NCBI RefSeq assembly: GCF_015209585.1 | Contig: NZ_JADEYR010000008.1 | Span: forward strand, 1-64,000 | Reading direction: 5' to 3' | Length of the DNA stretch: 64,000 bases | Source: Brachybacterium epidermidis | GTDB taxonomy: Bacteria; Actinomycetota; Actinomycetes; Actinomycetales; Dermabacteraceae | Shown here: one piece after another, positions 39,843 to 47,545 of the stretch | How positions within the stretch are numbered: the first letter of the stretch is position 1 | Layout of the letters: each line of letters opens with the position of its first letter | Translations under genes and position numbers: made by a program | Notes under the pieces: model-generated | What the model was told of the DNA's origin: nothing | Databases searched by the model: none | What the model saw: the letters and a program-made list of their open reading frames with translations, nothing else

Positions 39843-40085
39843 ATGGGCGCCATCGTCGGCGGAATCATCCTCTTCATCCTGGGAGCGATCGTCCGATTCG
39901 CTCTCGAGGTCGACCTGCCCGGTCTCGAATCGTCCACGCTGGGCACCATCCTGATGGTGGGCGGCGCGATCCTGTTCGTGGTGGGCCTGCTGCTGATGCT
40001 GAGGTCCCGCAAGACCGTCGTGAACACCCAGAGCGCTCCCGGCCACTCGGTCTCCGAGCGTCGGGACCCCCCTCCCACCGTTTGA
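39843..40085 (+). CDS. DUF6458-type small membrane protein
   Basis: An 80-residue protein with two hydrophobic segments: MGAIVGGIILFILGAIVRFA and LGTILMVGGAILFVVGLLLM, with a short polar C-terminus. This layout is typical of a small actinobacterial membrane-protein family annotated DUF6458; its role is unknown. AAGGAG 7 nt before the ATG supports the start. It is divergent from clpC and followed by a hairpin at 40123-40155. Confidence 0.85.
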   Translation: MGAIVGGIILFILGAIVRFALEVDLPGLESSTLGTILMVGGAILFVVGLLLMLRSRKTVVNTQSAPGHSVSERRDPPPTV

Positions 40086-40122
40086 TCCCCCGCAGCACCC
40101 GGCCGCCGCGGCCGGAACAATC

Positions 40123-40155
40123 GAACGCCGCAGCGCCCGCGGGCCTGCGGCGTTC
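40123..40155 (+). terminator. hairpin downstream of the DUF6458-type gene
   Basis: An 11-bp perfect stem (40123-40133 with 40145-40155) and an 11-nt GC loop. It marks the end of the core region; recognisable remnants start directly after it. Confidence 0.7.
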
Positions 40156-40156
40156 G

Positions 40157-40550
40157 TGCTGGTCACGAGGGGACCTGGCAGCGGGTCCTCTCCCCCGATC
40201 AGGAAGTCGTCGAGCGCCTGCGCGGGGTCGAGGAGCATTTCGGGGTGCGGGTGCTGCCCGAGTGCTTCGAGGCGACAGGCCCGATCAGCGCGGCCGACGT
40301 GCTCGTGCCGGGGGCGCGGGTGTGCTTCTCCGGCACCGCCCACTCGCCCCGGCACGGCTGGCTGGAGAAGGAGCAGCTGCACGCCATGGCCGAGGCGCGC
40401 GGGCTCCGGGCCGTCGCGACCCTCACCAAGACCCGGACGGATGTGCTGGTCGTCGCCGAGGCCGGCTCGCAGTCGACCAAGGCGAAGAACGCGGCGAGGC
40501 GGGAGAACCCGGTGATCACGGCAGAGGAGTTCCTGGAGTGGGTGGGATGA
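40157..40550 (+). pseudogene. C-terminal fragment of an exonuclease with BRCT domain
   Basis: The frame reads GHEGTWQRVLSPDQEVVERL without a start codon, immediately after the terminator hairpin, then VRVLPECFEATGPISAADVL and a BRCT domain (GARVCFSGTAHSPRHGWLEK, LTKTRTDVLVVAEAGSQSTK, NPVITAEEFLEWVG). This is the C-terminal part of an actinobacterial DnaQ-like exonuclease/BRCT protein; the exonuclease part is gone. A GTG at 40245 could still start a 101-residue BRCT protein. Its stop overlaps the next gene start (ATGA). Confidence 0.6.
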
Positions 40551-40975
40551 ACCGCAGCGACGAGGCGAGGACCGACGTGGATGATACGGAGGACGAGGAC
40601 CGTTACCTGATCATCCGGGGACGGAGATGGCGACGCACGGACCCGGCGCTGGGCGCCGACGTGGTCCGTGCGCTGAAGAGCCATCTGGGCAGAGCCCGCT
40701 CCGAGGTCGGGCGAGCCGGCCGCGACGACGACCAGGCGAGCGTCCGATCAGCTCGAGACCGTGTCCAGCTCGCGAAGGAAGGCCTCGGAGAGCGCGGCCC
40801 CGCATGGTGGGAGCGCCCCGAGGACGAGCGCCGCCGTCAGGCCGCGGATCGACTCGCTCGGCTCGAGCGGCCGGACACCTTAGCCCGCGATACCGACACG
40901 GACGAGGACGGCGGGGAACAGCCCCACCATGGTGAGCGTCCAGAGGGCATGGACGAAGAGCGCCCCGCTAAGTGA
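40547..40975 (+). CDS. small charged protein, 'biopolymer transporter Tol'-annotated family
   Basis: A 142-residue, very charged, soluble protein. The core DRYLIIRGRRWRRTDPALGA, LKSHLGRARSEVGRAGRDDD, ARDRVQLAKEGLGERGPAWW matches a common actinobacterial family that databases often label 'biopolymer transporter Tol' without support; it has no membrane segment and its role is unknown. ATG at 40547 overlaps the BRCT fragment's stop. The last about 32 residues overlap the convergent CPBP gene and may be a run-on of the natural C-terminus. Confidence 0.65.
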   Translation: MNRSDEARTDVDDTEDEDRYLIIRGRRWRRTDPALGADVVRALKSHLGRARSEVGRAGRDDDQASVRSARDRVQLAKEGLGERGPAWWERPEDERRRQAADRLARLERPDTLARDTDTDEDGGEQPHHGERPEGMDEERPAK

Positions 40976-41542
40976 GCCGGAGGTCTCGCGGGCCCACATC
41001 GCCACCGGTCCCAGCAGGAGGGCCATCACCGCGAGAGCAGGGCTGCCGGTGCACAGCGTGACGAGGCCGTACACCGCGGTGGGGACCACCCAGCGGGCCC
41101 GGCCGGTGAGCAGCCGAGGCAGCGCACCGCGGAAGAACACCTCTTCAGCGGCGCCCGCCACCAGCGCGACCGCGAGCACGCCCCACCGTCCGTCGGCCGC
41201 TGCGGCGACGGGACCGGCCACCCACGGGGCAGTGGCCGGGACACCGGCCAGGACCAGACCGCCCGCCATCGAGGCCGCGGCCAGACCGACGCCCGCGGCG
41301 GCCACCGCGACCTTCGGTGCGCGCCCCGGGGCCCGGCGGTCGAGATCCGAAGGTGCCAGGCGCATGATCAGCAGTCCGCCGACAGTCCAGGTCAGGGCGA
41401 TTCCCAGTGCCCAACCGGCGACGGTCCCCGGCCCCTCGCCCTCGGCGCGCAGCGACGCGGCCAGGAGCGGCGCAGCCACCACGACGGCGAGGCCGACCAC
41501 CCACCACGCGCCGGGACGGGAGGCGGGACGATCAGGGCTCAT
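40880..41542 (-). CDS. CPBP-family intramembrane metalloprotease
   Basis: A 220-residue protein with about seven hydrophobic segments. It has the CPBP/Abi signatures: AGAAEEVFFRGALPRLL (EExxxR), then LSGALFVHALWTLTMVGLF with the His of motif 3. Such proteases process prenylated proteins or peptides and in bacteria may protect against bacteriocins. ATG at 41542 has a TACGCT hexamer 6 nt upstream (41549-41554); the longer frame is rejected. Its 3' end overlaps the previous gene by 96 bp on opposite strands. Confidence 0.82.
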   Translation of the reverse strand: MSPDRPASRPGAWWVVGLAVVVAAPLLAASLRAEGEGPGTVAGWALGIALTWTVGGLLIMRLAPSDLDRRAPGRAPKVAVAAAGVGLAAASMAGGLVLAGVPATAPWVAGPVAAAADGRWGVLAVALVAGAAEEVFFRGALPRLLTGRARWVVPTAVYGLVTLCTGSPALAVMALLLGPVAMWARETSGSLSGALFVHALWTLTMVGLFPAVLVRVGIAG

Positions 41543-41611
41543 GCGCCAAGCGTACGAGGCCGCTCGCCGCGACAGGGCGAGTCCGGTCTTGCTCGAGAGC
41601 GCCGGCACACA

Positions 41612-41690
41612 GCACCCACGGCGTGTACGACATCGGCGGGGGCGAGGTCATCGCCTATCCGCAGCTCGTCGAGAAGGCCACCGGACGTGG
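41612..41690 (+). pseudogene. fragment of an NAD(P)-binding SDR/epimerase
   Basis: The plus-strand frame gives GVYDIGGGEVIAYPQLVEKA, which matches the segment T/VYDIGGPEVLSYxxM found C-terminal in NmrA/epimerase-type proteins. Nothing upstream or downstream continues the family, so it is an internal fragment. Confidence 0.45.
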
Positions 41691-41696
41691 GCCGCA

Positions 41697-41892
41697 GCCC
41701 CCGCGAGCGGGATCCGCTCGCGGTCATGCCCGGCGAGGCACGGATCTCGCCGATCACCGGCCCGATGGCGGCGACGCCGATGCGCAGGTTCAGCTCGATC
41801 AGGATCAGTCCAACGCCGGGCAGCTGCAGGGCTGAGCTGCCGCGGGGCCGTGCGGCGGGCCGCTGCACTGCGGGGCGCCGGGAGGCGGTCAC
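41697..41892 (-). pseudogene. 5' fragment of a CynX/NimT-like MFS transporter
   Basis: From GTG 41892 the frame reads a short Pro/Arg-rich leader and then LPGVGLILIELNLRIGVAAI followed by GPVIGEIRASPGM, the first membrane helix and loop of cyanate/nitroimidazole-type MFS transporters. It breaks off after about 65 codons into unrelated sequence (antisense of the SDR fragment). Confidence 0.5.
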
Positions 41893-42037
41893 TCATTGCA
41901 ACCTACGCTCCTTGGTCGGCGGACATGCAACCCGCGTCCGGAATCGTGTGGTCCGCGGAGTGGTCCGCCGCGTTCCCGGTGGTCGTCGGGAGGTGCGCCG
42001 GTCCGGCGCGGGACGATGATCTGTCGGACGCCCGCCC

Positions 42038-42043
42038 TACTCT
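42038..42043 (+). promoter_or_regulatory. -10 TACTCT of the first A/B cassette
   Basis: TACTCT ends 6 nt before the ATG at 42050 with no SD, so the cassette has its own leaderless promoter despite the decayed surroundings. Confidence 0.5.
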
Positions 42044-42049
42044 CCCCCC

Positions 42050-42691
42050 ATGATCATGATCCTCGGCGAGGAGCCGACGCCGCCGTACACGGAGCCGCGG
42101 GGTACGTGTCCCGACTGCGGATCCGCCCGCGTGAGGCACCATCTGCTCGGCATGGCGGACCCGCGCACGGACCCTCCGCCCCCCGACTGGGTCGACTGGC
42201 ACGGCTGCCTTCTCCCGTTCGGGGACCGGTCCTGCGAGGAGTGCGACAACTTCTGGCGCGTGGGGTGGCTGGAGGAGCCGCATGCTCCGATGCGCCTCGT
42301 CTCCGCGGACGGTGCGGCCTTCGCCCTCTTGCCGGTTCCCGACCTGGAGGACGACGGCGTGGTCGAGGTCGACATCGAGCTGCTGACCTCGGACCGGCTG
42401 GTCCGCTATCTCCATCGCGCGCCGGAGGAGGGGGCGCTCTCCCGGCTCGGCGGCATGCTGCAGGACGCCGCGAAGGCCGACCTGCCCGAGGTCGAGGTCC
42501 CGTCCTTCCAGGATGAAGAGTCGGAGCTCGCGGTGCTCGTGCTCGACTCCGACCCCCTGACCGTGACCCTCGAGATCCTGGTCGCCAAGGAGCCGGGCAG
42601 TGAGGAGCGCGAGGTCGATGCGGTCGCCTTCGACGTCACCCGCGCCGACCTCATCTCCGCCTCCTATCAGATCTGGGCGTGGGAGGAATGA
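42050..42691 (+). CDS. unknown protein 'A', N-terminal zinc ribbon
   Basis: A 213-residue protein of no family known to me. Residues 18-70 carry two CxxC pairs (C20/C23 in GTCPDCGS and C62/C65 in SCEECDNFW), a likely zinc ribbon. The C-terminal domain (DGAAFALLPVPDLEDD, VVEVDIELLTSDRLVRYLHR, DLPEVEVPSFQDEESELAVL) is clearly paralogous to the protein at 54768-55271, which lacks the zinc ribbon. Its stop overlaps the next gene start (ATGA), exactly as in the second copy. Many acidic residues; no membrane segment or signal peptide. Probably cytosolic. Confidence 0.8.
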   Translation: MIMILGEEPTPPYTEPRGTCPDCGSARVRHHLLGMADPRTDPPPPDWVDWHGCLLPFGDRSCEECDNFWRVGWLEEPHAPMRLVSADGAAFALLPVPDLEDDGVVEVDIELLTSDRLVRYLHRAPEEGALSRLGGMLQDAAKADLPEVEVPSFQDEESELAVLVLDSDPLTVTLEILVAKEPGSEEREVDAVAFDVTRADLISASYQIWAWEE

Positions 42692-43260
42692 GCCACCTCG
42701 GAAACCTCCTGGAACTTCCGGAGGGGTCGCGCCTCACGGGCGTGACCCTCCACGACGTCGGCATCATGCCGAGGCACCTCTGGATGGCCGCGCACCTGCA
42801 GGTCGTGCTCCTGCCGGAGACGGCGGAGCCGTCGGCGAGCGCGGGAGCTCTCAGTGCCTTCCTCCCCGAGGTCTTCGCGAGCCTCCATGGCACCTCGCCC
42901 GACGGCGGGAGCTGGGCTGCGTTCCTGCTGCTCCCCCGCAGCGACCGATAGGTGATCCCTCGCGACGTCATAGCCCTCGCGCCCCTGCGCCGCGCGCTGG
43001 GGCTGCTTGGACTGGACGGGGCGGCGGCGAGGAGCATGCCACTGACCGCGAAGGCCCTGCAGGGGATGTACTGGCAGAGGGACACGCCCGACACCGACAG
43101 CTGGCCCGCCGAGGAGATGCTCCTCGGCCTGCTCGTCGAGCTGACCGGGGCGCCGCTGAAGGATGCGGTGGAGTTCGCGACGCGCGGCGGAGCGGAGTGG
43201 GCGCCATCAGGTCAGCGGGAGCGGCTGGTGTCGCTGCTGGAGTCGTGGTCCGTGGGGTGA
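42688..43260 (+). pseudogene. unknown protein 'B', interrupted by an in-frame TAG
   Basis: From ATG 42688 the frame encodes MSHLGNLLELPEGSRLTGVT and on to LLPRSDR, then TAG at 42949-42951; the same frame continues with GTG ATC... (VIPRDVIALAPLRRALGLLG) to 43260. Aligned to the intact paralogue at 54175-54771, both parts belong to one protein of about 190 residues: the start MSxLGxxLxLxxGSRLT, ALSAFLPEVFASLHG versus AISSFLPTRLASIAG, and WPAEEMLLGLLVELT versus WTLEELFLGLVVELA. Read as a nonsense mutation; restart at the GTG or suppression is possible. Function unknown. Confidence 0.7.
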
Positions 43261-43305
43261 GGGACTGCGGGTTCGGCTGACGCTGGGGTCCGGGGTGGCG
43301 CGGCC

Positions 43306-44451
43306 TCAGAAGAGGCGCGCCTGCCCGGGAAACCCACTATTGAGCACTCGTTCCTCCATCGCGGCGAGATGCTTGGTGCTGCTGACGACCTCCGCGTCGG
43401 CCCAACGAATCGCAACACGATTCCCGGCACGGGTGACGAGGCGGGTCGCCGTCCAGCGTCGCCCCGCGGTTCTTTGCCCCTGCTGGACCCTCCTTGCATC
43501 CCGCAGGGTGCCGGTGACGACCCCGATCCGGAGGATCACGACGGCGAGGACTCCCAGAAGCCCCGGGAGAAACCACAGAACGAGGATCAGGGCGAGCAGC
43601 AGATCCACGGAGAAGCTGAGCCCGATGAAGACCCATGAGCTCACCACCTCTATGCGATTCGGATCCGGTTTTCTTGACGCACTCGCGAACACCAGCATGG
43701 CCGCAGACATCGCACCAGCTACGACGACGGATCCGGCGAGGACGAGCGTGGGCAGTGGATCGAACGACGGCGGGTGATCCCGAGAGACGATCCGGACGAC
43801 GACGATCGGGAGCACAACGCACACCACCGTCTGCGCAGCGCCGCCCACCCCAGCGGTGACTACGGGATGCAGTGTCGGCAATCCCGTGAGCGCCTCTGCC
43901 TGGTCTTGTGCGTGCTCGTTCCGTCGTTGTGCCCGCCTCAGGAGCAGATAGTCCGGGCCCGGCTGGAAGGTCGCGATGAAAACAGCGATCGCGAGCATCG
44001 TCAGGTACACCGGCACGGCGACGAAGAGCGCCGCTCCCGCCTCCGCTGATCCGATCGCACCGAGAACGAGGAGCAACATCGCGGGCGACAGTGCCGCGCT
44101 GGGAAGGACGCCGAGAAGAAGGAGGGCATCTCGCACCCCGGCTTCCTGCTCCTGGTCCCCCAAAGCCATCTGACCTCCCACGATGGCGACGAGCACACCG
44201 AACTGCACGGTCGCGACGGCACCGAAACCCCAGCCCAGGTGTCCAGAGATCGTCGCACCAGCATTCACAGCCCACTGCCCGATAAACGGATCATCCGAAC
44301 CCTCGCGGTCGAGCATGAGCGCGAGCGAGAAGAGAACAGGTCCCGCACCGAACACCGCCACCATGCCGCCGACGAATCTGACCGCAGACCGCACGGACGT
44401 CCTAGCCGGCGCGAACGACCCTGTCACCGCAGCTCTTTTCCCCATGCTCAT
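43306..44451 (-). CDS. polytopic membrane protein of unknown function
   Basis: A 381-residue protein with about eight hydrophobic segments, for example FVGGMVAVFGAGPVLFSLAL, VATVQFGVLVAIVGGQMALG, LFVAVPVYLTMLAIAVFIAT, TVVCVVLPIVVVRIV and LLLALILVLWFLPGLLGVLA. The last about 60 residues are soluble and basic. I recognise no family. The GC content and codon use look slightly lower than in core genes. It converges with the B gene. Two in-frame ATGs at the start (44451 and 44445) follow GGGGG; either may be used. Confidence 0.7.
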   Translation of the reverse strand: MSMGKRAAVTGSFAPARTSVRSAVRFVGGMVAVFGAGPVLFSLALMLDREGSDDPFIGQWAVNAGATISGHLGWGFGAVATVQFGVLVAIVGGQMALGDQEQEAGVRDALLLLGVLPSAALSPAMLLLVLGAIGSAEAGAALFVAVPVYLTMLAIAVFIATFQPGPDYLLLRRAQRRNEHAQDQAEALTGLPTLHPVVTAGVGGAAQTVVCVVLPIVVVRIVSRDHPPSFDPLPTLVLAGSVVVAGAMSAAMLVFASASRKPDPNRIEVVSSWVFIGLSFSVDLLLALILVLWFLPGLLGVLAVVILRIGVVTGTLRDARRVQQGQRTAGRRWTATRLVTRAGNRVAIRWADAEVVSSTKHLAAMEERVLNSGFPGQARLF

Positions 44452-44643
44452 CCCCCGTCCGCCCCGCGGAGAATCTCAGAGAGCTCCCTGCTGCTCGCCC
44501 TCCGCGACTCCGCCGCCTGCACGTTGTCGAATCTCCATTCTGGAGCACCCCGAGCGTGCCTGCGGGCTGTGACAGACGACGTGTGCGGTGGTTCCTCGCC
44601 CGGCGAGGAACCGGATGTCTCCGCCAGGGTGCGCCCCCGTCCT

Positions 44644-45096
44644 TCACCCCTTCGCCGCGGAGACGTCCTCGCCGAGCTCGGTGACGTACGCGGCGAAAAT
44701 GTCCTCGCGCAACGCATCGATCTTCTTCTTCAGGGTCTTGCGCTGCTTCGCTGTGGAGCCCGCGGCGGCCAGAGTCTTCGCGGCACCGGTGGCCGCGTCG
44801 AGCTTGGCGGACCAGGCGGCCGCCTGAGCGGCCTCCTGCTCGTCGTCGGCCGATTCGGTCAGCAGCGCGACCTGCTCGTGCAGGGCCTCCACCGTCGCGA
44901 GCATCGCCTCGGGCGTGGCCTTGTCGTTGTGCTTGAGCCTCGCGAACTGCTCCTTCACGAAGTGCGAGATCTCCGGGTTGTCCTTCATTGTCTGCACGAC
45001 CCGGATCACGATCGGCGTGGCCGTACTGAGGACGGCGATCGCCATCGCCAGCCCGCCCTTCGTCGTGCCCACCTGTGCGGGTTTCCTCGCCACCAT
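44644..45096 (-). CDS. small membrane-anchored protein of unknown function
   Basis: A 150-residue protein with an N-terminal hydrophobic segment GLAMAIAVLSTATPIVIRVV after a short polar start, then a highly helical, charged body (MKDNPEISHFVKEQFARLKH, MLATVEALHEQVALLTES, AKQRKTLKKKIDALREDIF) likely to form a coiled coil. This gives a single-pass anchor with a cytosolic coiled coil. ATG at 45096 has GAGGGGAG upstream and is preferred to the ATG at 45126. No family recognised. Confidence 0.65.
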   Translation of the reverse strand: MVARKPAQVGTTKGGLAMAIAVLSTATPIVIRVVQTMKDNPEISHFVKEQFARLKHNDKATPEAMLATVEALHEQVALLTESADDEQEAAQAAAWSAKLDAATGAAKTLAAAGSTAKQRKTLKKKIDALREDIFAAYVTELGEDVSAAKG

Positions 45097-45204
45097 TGCT
45101 GCTCCCCTCGTCGAGTACAGCGACACTGTCGACGTGCACGCCGCGGCTGAGCAGCGGCGGGTCGGTGCGGCGGAGGTAGTCCATCAGCGCCCGGGACGTA
45201 CCGG

Positions 45205-45351
45205 CCCGGTCTCGTAGGCGAGCACCACGAGCGCGGCGAGGTCGCGGGCACCGAGCCTGGTCAGCAGGCGCCTGACGTAGGTGCGGGAGGTGGCGGGGAT
45301 GAGGAAAAGCTCCGCGGCGATCTCTGCGTTGGTCAGGCCACGGCCGACGGG
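45205..45351 (-). pseudogene. LuxR-type HTH fragment (response-regulator C-terminus)
   Basis: The minus strand reads GLTNAEIAAELFLIPATSRT, then YVRRLLTRLGARDLAALVVL and AYETGR, a clear GerE/LuxR DNA-binding domain. An in-frame TGA (45352-45354) precedes it and no start exists, so the receiver half is missing. The recognition helix has I-P-A-T-S-R where S-P-A-T-V-R is usual, also a sign of decay. Confidence 0.6.
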
Positions 45352-45393
45352 TCAAGTGGTGCCGTCCTCGACCAGAACGCGCCCTGCGCGCGG

Positions 45394-45819
45394 TCAGTTC
45401 TCTGGAGGGCGCCAGTCGTACGTCGTCGGCCGGCGCACCTCGTGGAAGGTGAGGTCGGGGTCGTCAGCGTCGACGAGGTGGATCACCAACCACTGGTCGT
45501 AGTACTCGCCGATCCCGGCGTTCCTGGGCAGATCCTTCCGCTGGATCCACAGCTGGTACCGCCCGCGCGAGGAGGGGCCGACGTCCACCGGGATGACGCG
45601 ATACTCGCCGGGGTAGGTATACCTGACGATCTCCTCCACGTCCTCGGGGCCGACGGGGAGCAGCCACGCGGGCTCCTGCCGTTCCCACTCCGGACCGGGA
45701 GACGTCGGGGTGCGCGCCAGGAGCACGTCACGGCCGCGGATCCGGAGTAGCGCATACTCCTCGCCGCGCCAGGTGGCGTACGGGCCGGGGTCCTTCATCG
45801 TCGTCACGGGGTCCATCAT
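45394..45819 (-). CDS. hypothetical protein
   Basis: A 141-residue soluble protein, aromatic-rich (GPYATWRGEEYALLRIRGRD, WERQEPAWLLPVGPEDVEE, YQLWIQRKDLPRNAGIG, YYDQWLVIHLVDADD). The protein-like composition and repeated Tyr/Trp support a real gene. No family recognised. ATG 45819 or the internal ATG (MKDPGPYATW) could be the start; no SD is obvious. It abuts the truncated end of a multicopper-oxidase pseudogene on the other strand. Confidence 0.55.
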   Translation of the reverse strand: MMDPVTTMKDPGPYATWRGEEYALLRIRGRDVLLARTPTSPGPEWERQEPAWLLPVGPEDVEEIVRYTYPGEYRVIPVDVGPSSRGRYQLWIQRKDLPRNAGIGEYYDQWLVIHLVDADDPDLTFHEVRRPTTYDWRPPEN

Positions 45820-45837
45820 TCCTGGTCGGCGGCGCCA

Positions 45838-46249
45838 CCCGCGCTGTCGAGCTCGAGGACCGCGAGATCAACGGGCAGCGGATGGACCTGACCGGCGTCG
45901 ACGAGGTTGTCCACGAGGGCGACGCCGAGATCTGGTAGGTGCACAGCAGCCAGCGCATCCCCACAGCGTCCCCATCCACGACGTCCAGTTCCGGATCCTC
46001 ACGATCGACGGAGACGCCCCTCCCCCTGAGCTCGCCGGGCCGAAGGACACGATCTACCTGCTGCCGAACGTCCGCTACCGGCTGCTGGTGCGCTTCGCGG
46101 ACTACGCCGACCCGCACGTGCCGTACATGTACCACTGCCACATGCTGCTGCACGAGGACGAGGGGATGATGGGCCAGTTCGTGGTCATCGAGCAGGGGCA
46201 GGAAGGGATGGTGGGGGTCGCGGGGATGGAGGGGCATGGGCATGGGTGA
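45838..46249 (+). pseudogene. 3' fragment of a multicopper oxidase
   Basis: The frame ELEDREINGQRMDLTGVDEV followed by HEGDAEIW is interrupted by TAG (45936-45938), goes on as VHSSQ, shifts by one base, and continues HPHSVPIHDVQFRIL to the copper-binding YMYHCHMLLHEDEGMMGQFV at the C-terminus (HCHxLxHED). This is the last cupredoxin domain of a CueO/laccase-like oxidase with one nonsense mutation and one frameshift; the first two domains are missing. Confidence 0.75.
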
Positions 46250-46393
46250 CGGGTGATGCGGGGACGGCTCCCGGCCAACCCATCAGATCTTGCGCGTGCA
46301 AACAGTTCACGTCGGACACCAGGACCCAGTACCGCCAGCGCCGCCGCCATTATCTACTTTCAGCGTCTGACTCCCATCGTCAGAGCGGCTTCT

Positions 46394-46399
46394 TAGGAT
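46394..46399 (+). promoter_or_regulatory. -10 TAGGAT of the OGG-fold gene
   Basis: TAGGAT ends 6 nt before the ATG at 46406; no SD, so probably leaderless. Confidence 0.5.
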
Positions 46400-46405
46400 G
46401 CACCT

Positions 46406-47368
46406 ATGACGACGATCCCGCAGGCCCTGATCGATGCACACAAGCAGTGGGTCAACGCAGGTAAGCGCCCGCAGGGCGCGTTCCGGTGGCGTCCTGAGGC
46501 ATGGGAACGACGCTTCTCCCGTCGCGGCGGGCTCATCATCTCGGGTGTCGACGCGGCCGAAGCCGTCCGGACCATCTCAATTGCCGCGAAGACGCGATTC
46601 AACGGCAACGACGAGCTGATCGACCGTGACCTGGTCAGGTCGCTCCATGCTCCAGATCTGCTGCGCCCCGGAGGCTCTGACGACACCCGGGCCGTGGTCA
46701 CGGCGTTCATCGCAGCGATGATCTGGGGCTACGGCGCTACGGGTTATGGGCCGTATCGCACCGAGCGAGTGCTCACTGCGGATCCCGAAGCGGTCCGTCA
46801 CCTGTGCGAGATCGCGCGGATCGCGCAAGATCCCAGTCGCGAACAGCTTGATGCGTTCTCCGCGGTCGCCGACAAGAAGCGTCACGGCGAACTGAAGTAC
46901 CTCGGTCCCGCGTTCGGCACCAAGTTCCTCTACTTCCTCACCTCTGCCGCCGATGGGGTGAGGTCGACCCCGGTCATGGACGCGGTCGTGCGGCGCTGGT
47001 TCTCGATCGAGGCAGGTGTCGCGCTTACGACGAGCTGGTGGGACAGCACGAGCTACGCAACCTTTCTCGAGGCGCTCGATGATTGGGGAGCTGCGCTGGC
47101 CGAGGAGGCTGACGGAGATGCGCTGGCACGCGACACGGTCGAGCTGCTCATCTTCGCTAGCGCTCGCGGAGATGCGTGGTCCTGGGTACCCGGTACTGAG
47201 GTCGCTGCCATCGAGGACAGCACTGTGGATCAGCTGCTCGACGTCCTACAGGGAGACATTGCCGAGCTGTCCGAGCGAAGCGGATCTACCCGAGGGCCGG
47301 AGCTCCTCGCCCAGCTGGCAGATTGGGTCGCCGGGGTGGGCCGCGAGGGGGAACAACTAGTCCGGTAA
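46406..47368 (+). CDS. OGG-fold DNA-glycosylase-like protein
   Basis: A 320-residue soluble protein. Segments AFIAAMIWGYGATGYGPYRT, LKYLGPAFGTKFLYFLTS and STPVMDAVVRRWF resemble the family annotated as '8-oxoguanine DNA glycosylase OGG fold protein', to which the phage-defence glycosylase Brig1 is related. In the HhH-GPD fold the LGPAFGTKFLYF stretch corresponds to the hairpin with the catalytic Lys, and PVMD to the Asp-bearing strand. It lies at the edge of the defence island and converges on hsdR, 178 bp away. Defence by excision of modified phage bases is inference from family and context. Confidence 0.7.
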   Translation: MTTIPQALIDAHKQWVNAGKRPQGAFRWRPEAWERRFSRRGGLIISGVDAAEAVRTISIAAKTRFNGNDELIDRDLVRSLHAPDLLRPGGSDDTRAVVTAFIAAMIWGYGATGYGPYRTERVLTADPEAVRHLCEIARIAQDPSREQLDAFSAVADKKRHGELKYLGPAFGTKFLYFLTSAADGVRSTPVMDAVVRRWFSIEAGVALTTSWWDSTSYATFLEALDDWGAALAEEADGDALARDTVELLIFASARGDAWSWVPGTEVAAIEDSTVDQLLDVLQGDIAELSERSGSTRGPELLAQLADWVAGVGREGEQLVR

Positions 47369-47545
47369 ACGCCGCGAACGGCGTGAACACGAAACCCGGA
47401 GGGATCTTCTCCTCCGCTCCGGGGCTTGCTCACTCCAGTCTCCACTCTGCGGACTCGGCCTTGGGAACTCATGGATTGTTCAGCGTCGTGTCCGACGCTA
47501 CCTGCGGCCGACAGAGTTCAGATTCTCGACCTCACCCTCCAGTTC

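Larger units (their letters stand above)
41543..42049. other. decayed region with SDR and MFS fragments
   Basis: About 500 bp without an intact gene. Two fragments (41612-41690 and 41697-41892) are listed separately. The remainder (41893-42037) shows nothing I can support until the promoter of the next gene. Confidence 0.6.

Noticed and set aside
44402-45355. A 317-codon minus-strand frame covering 44.4-45.4 kb
   Set aside because: Arg/Gly-rich shadow in another frame of the 44644-45096 gene and of the LuxR fragment, both of which have better protein features.
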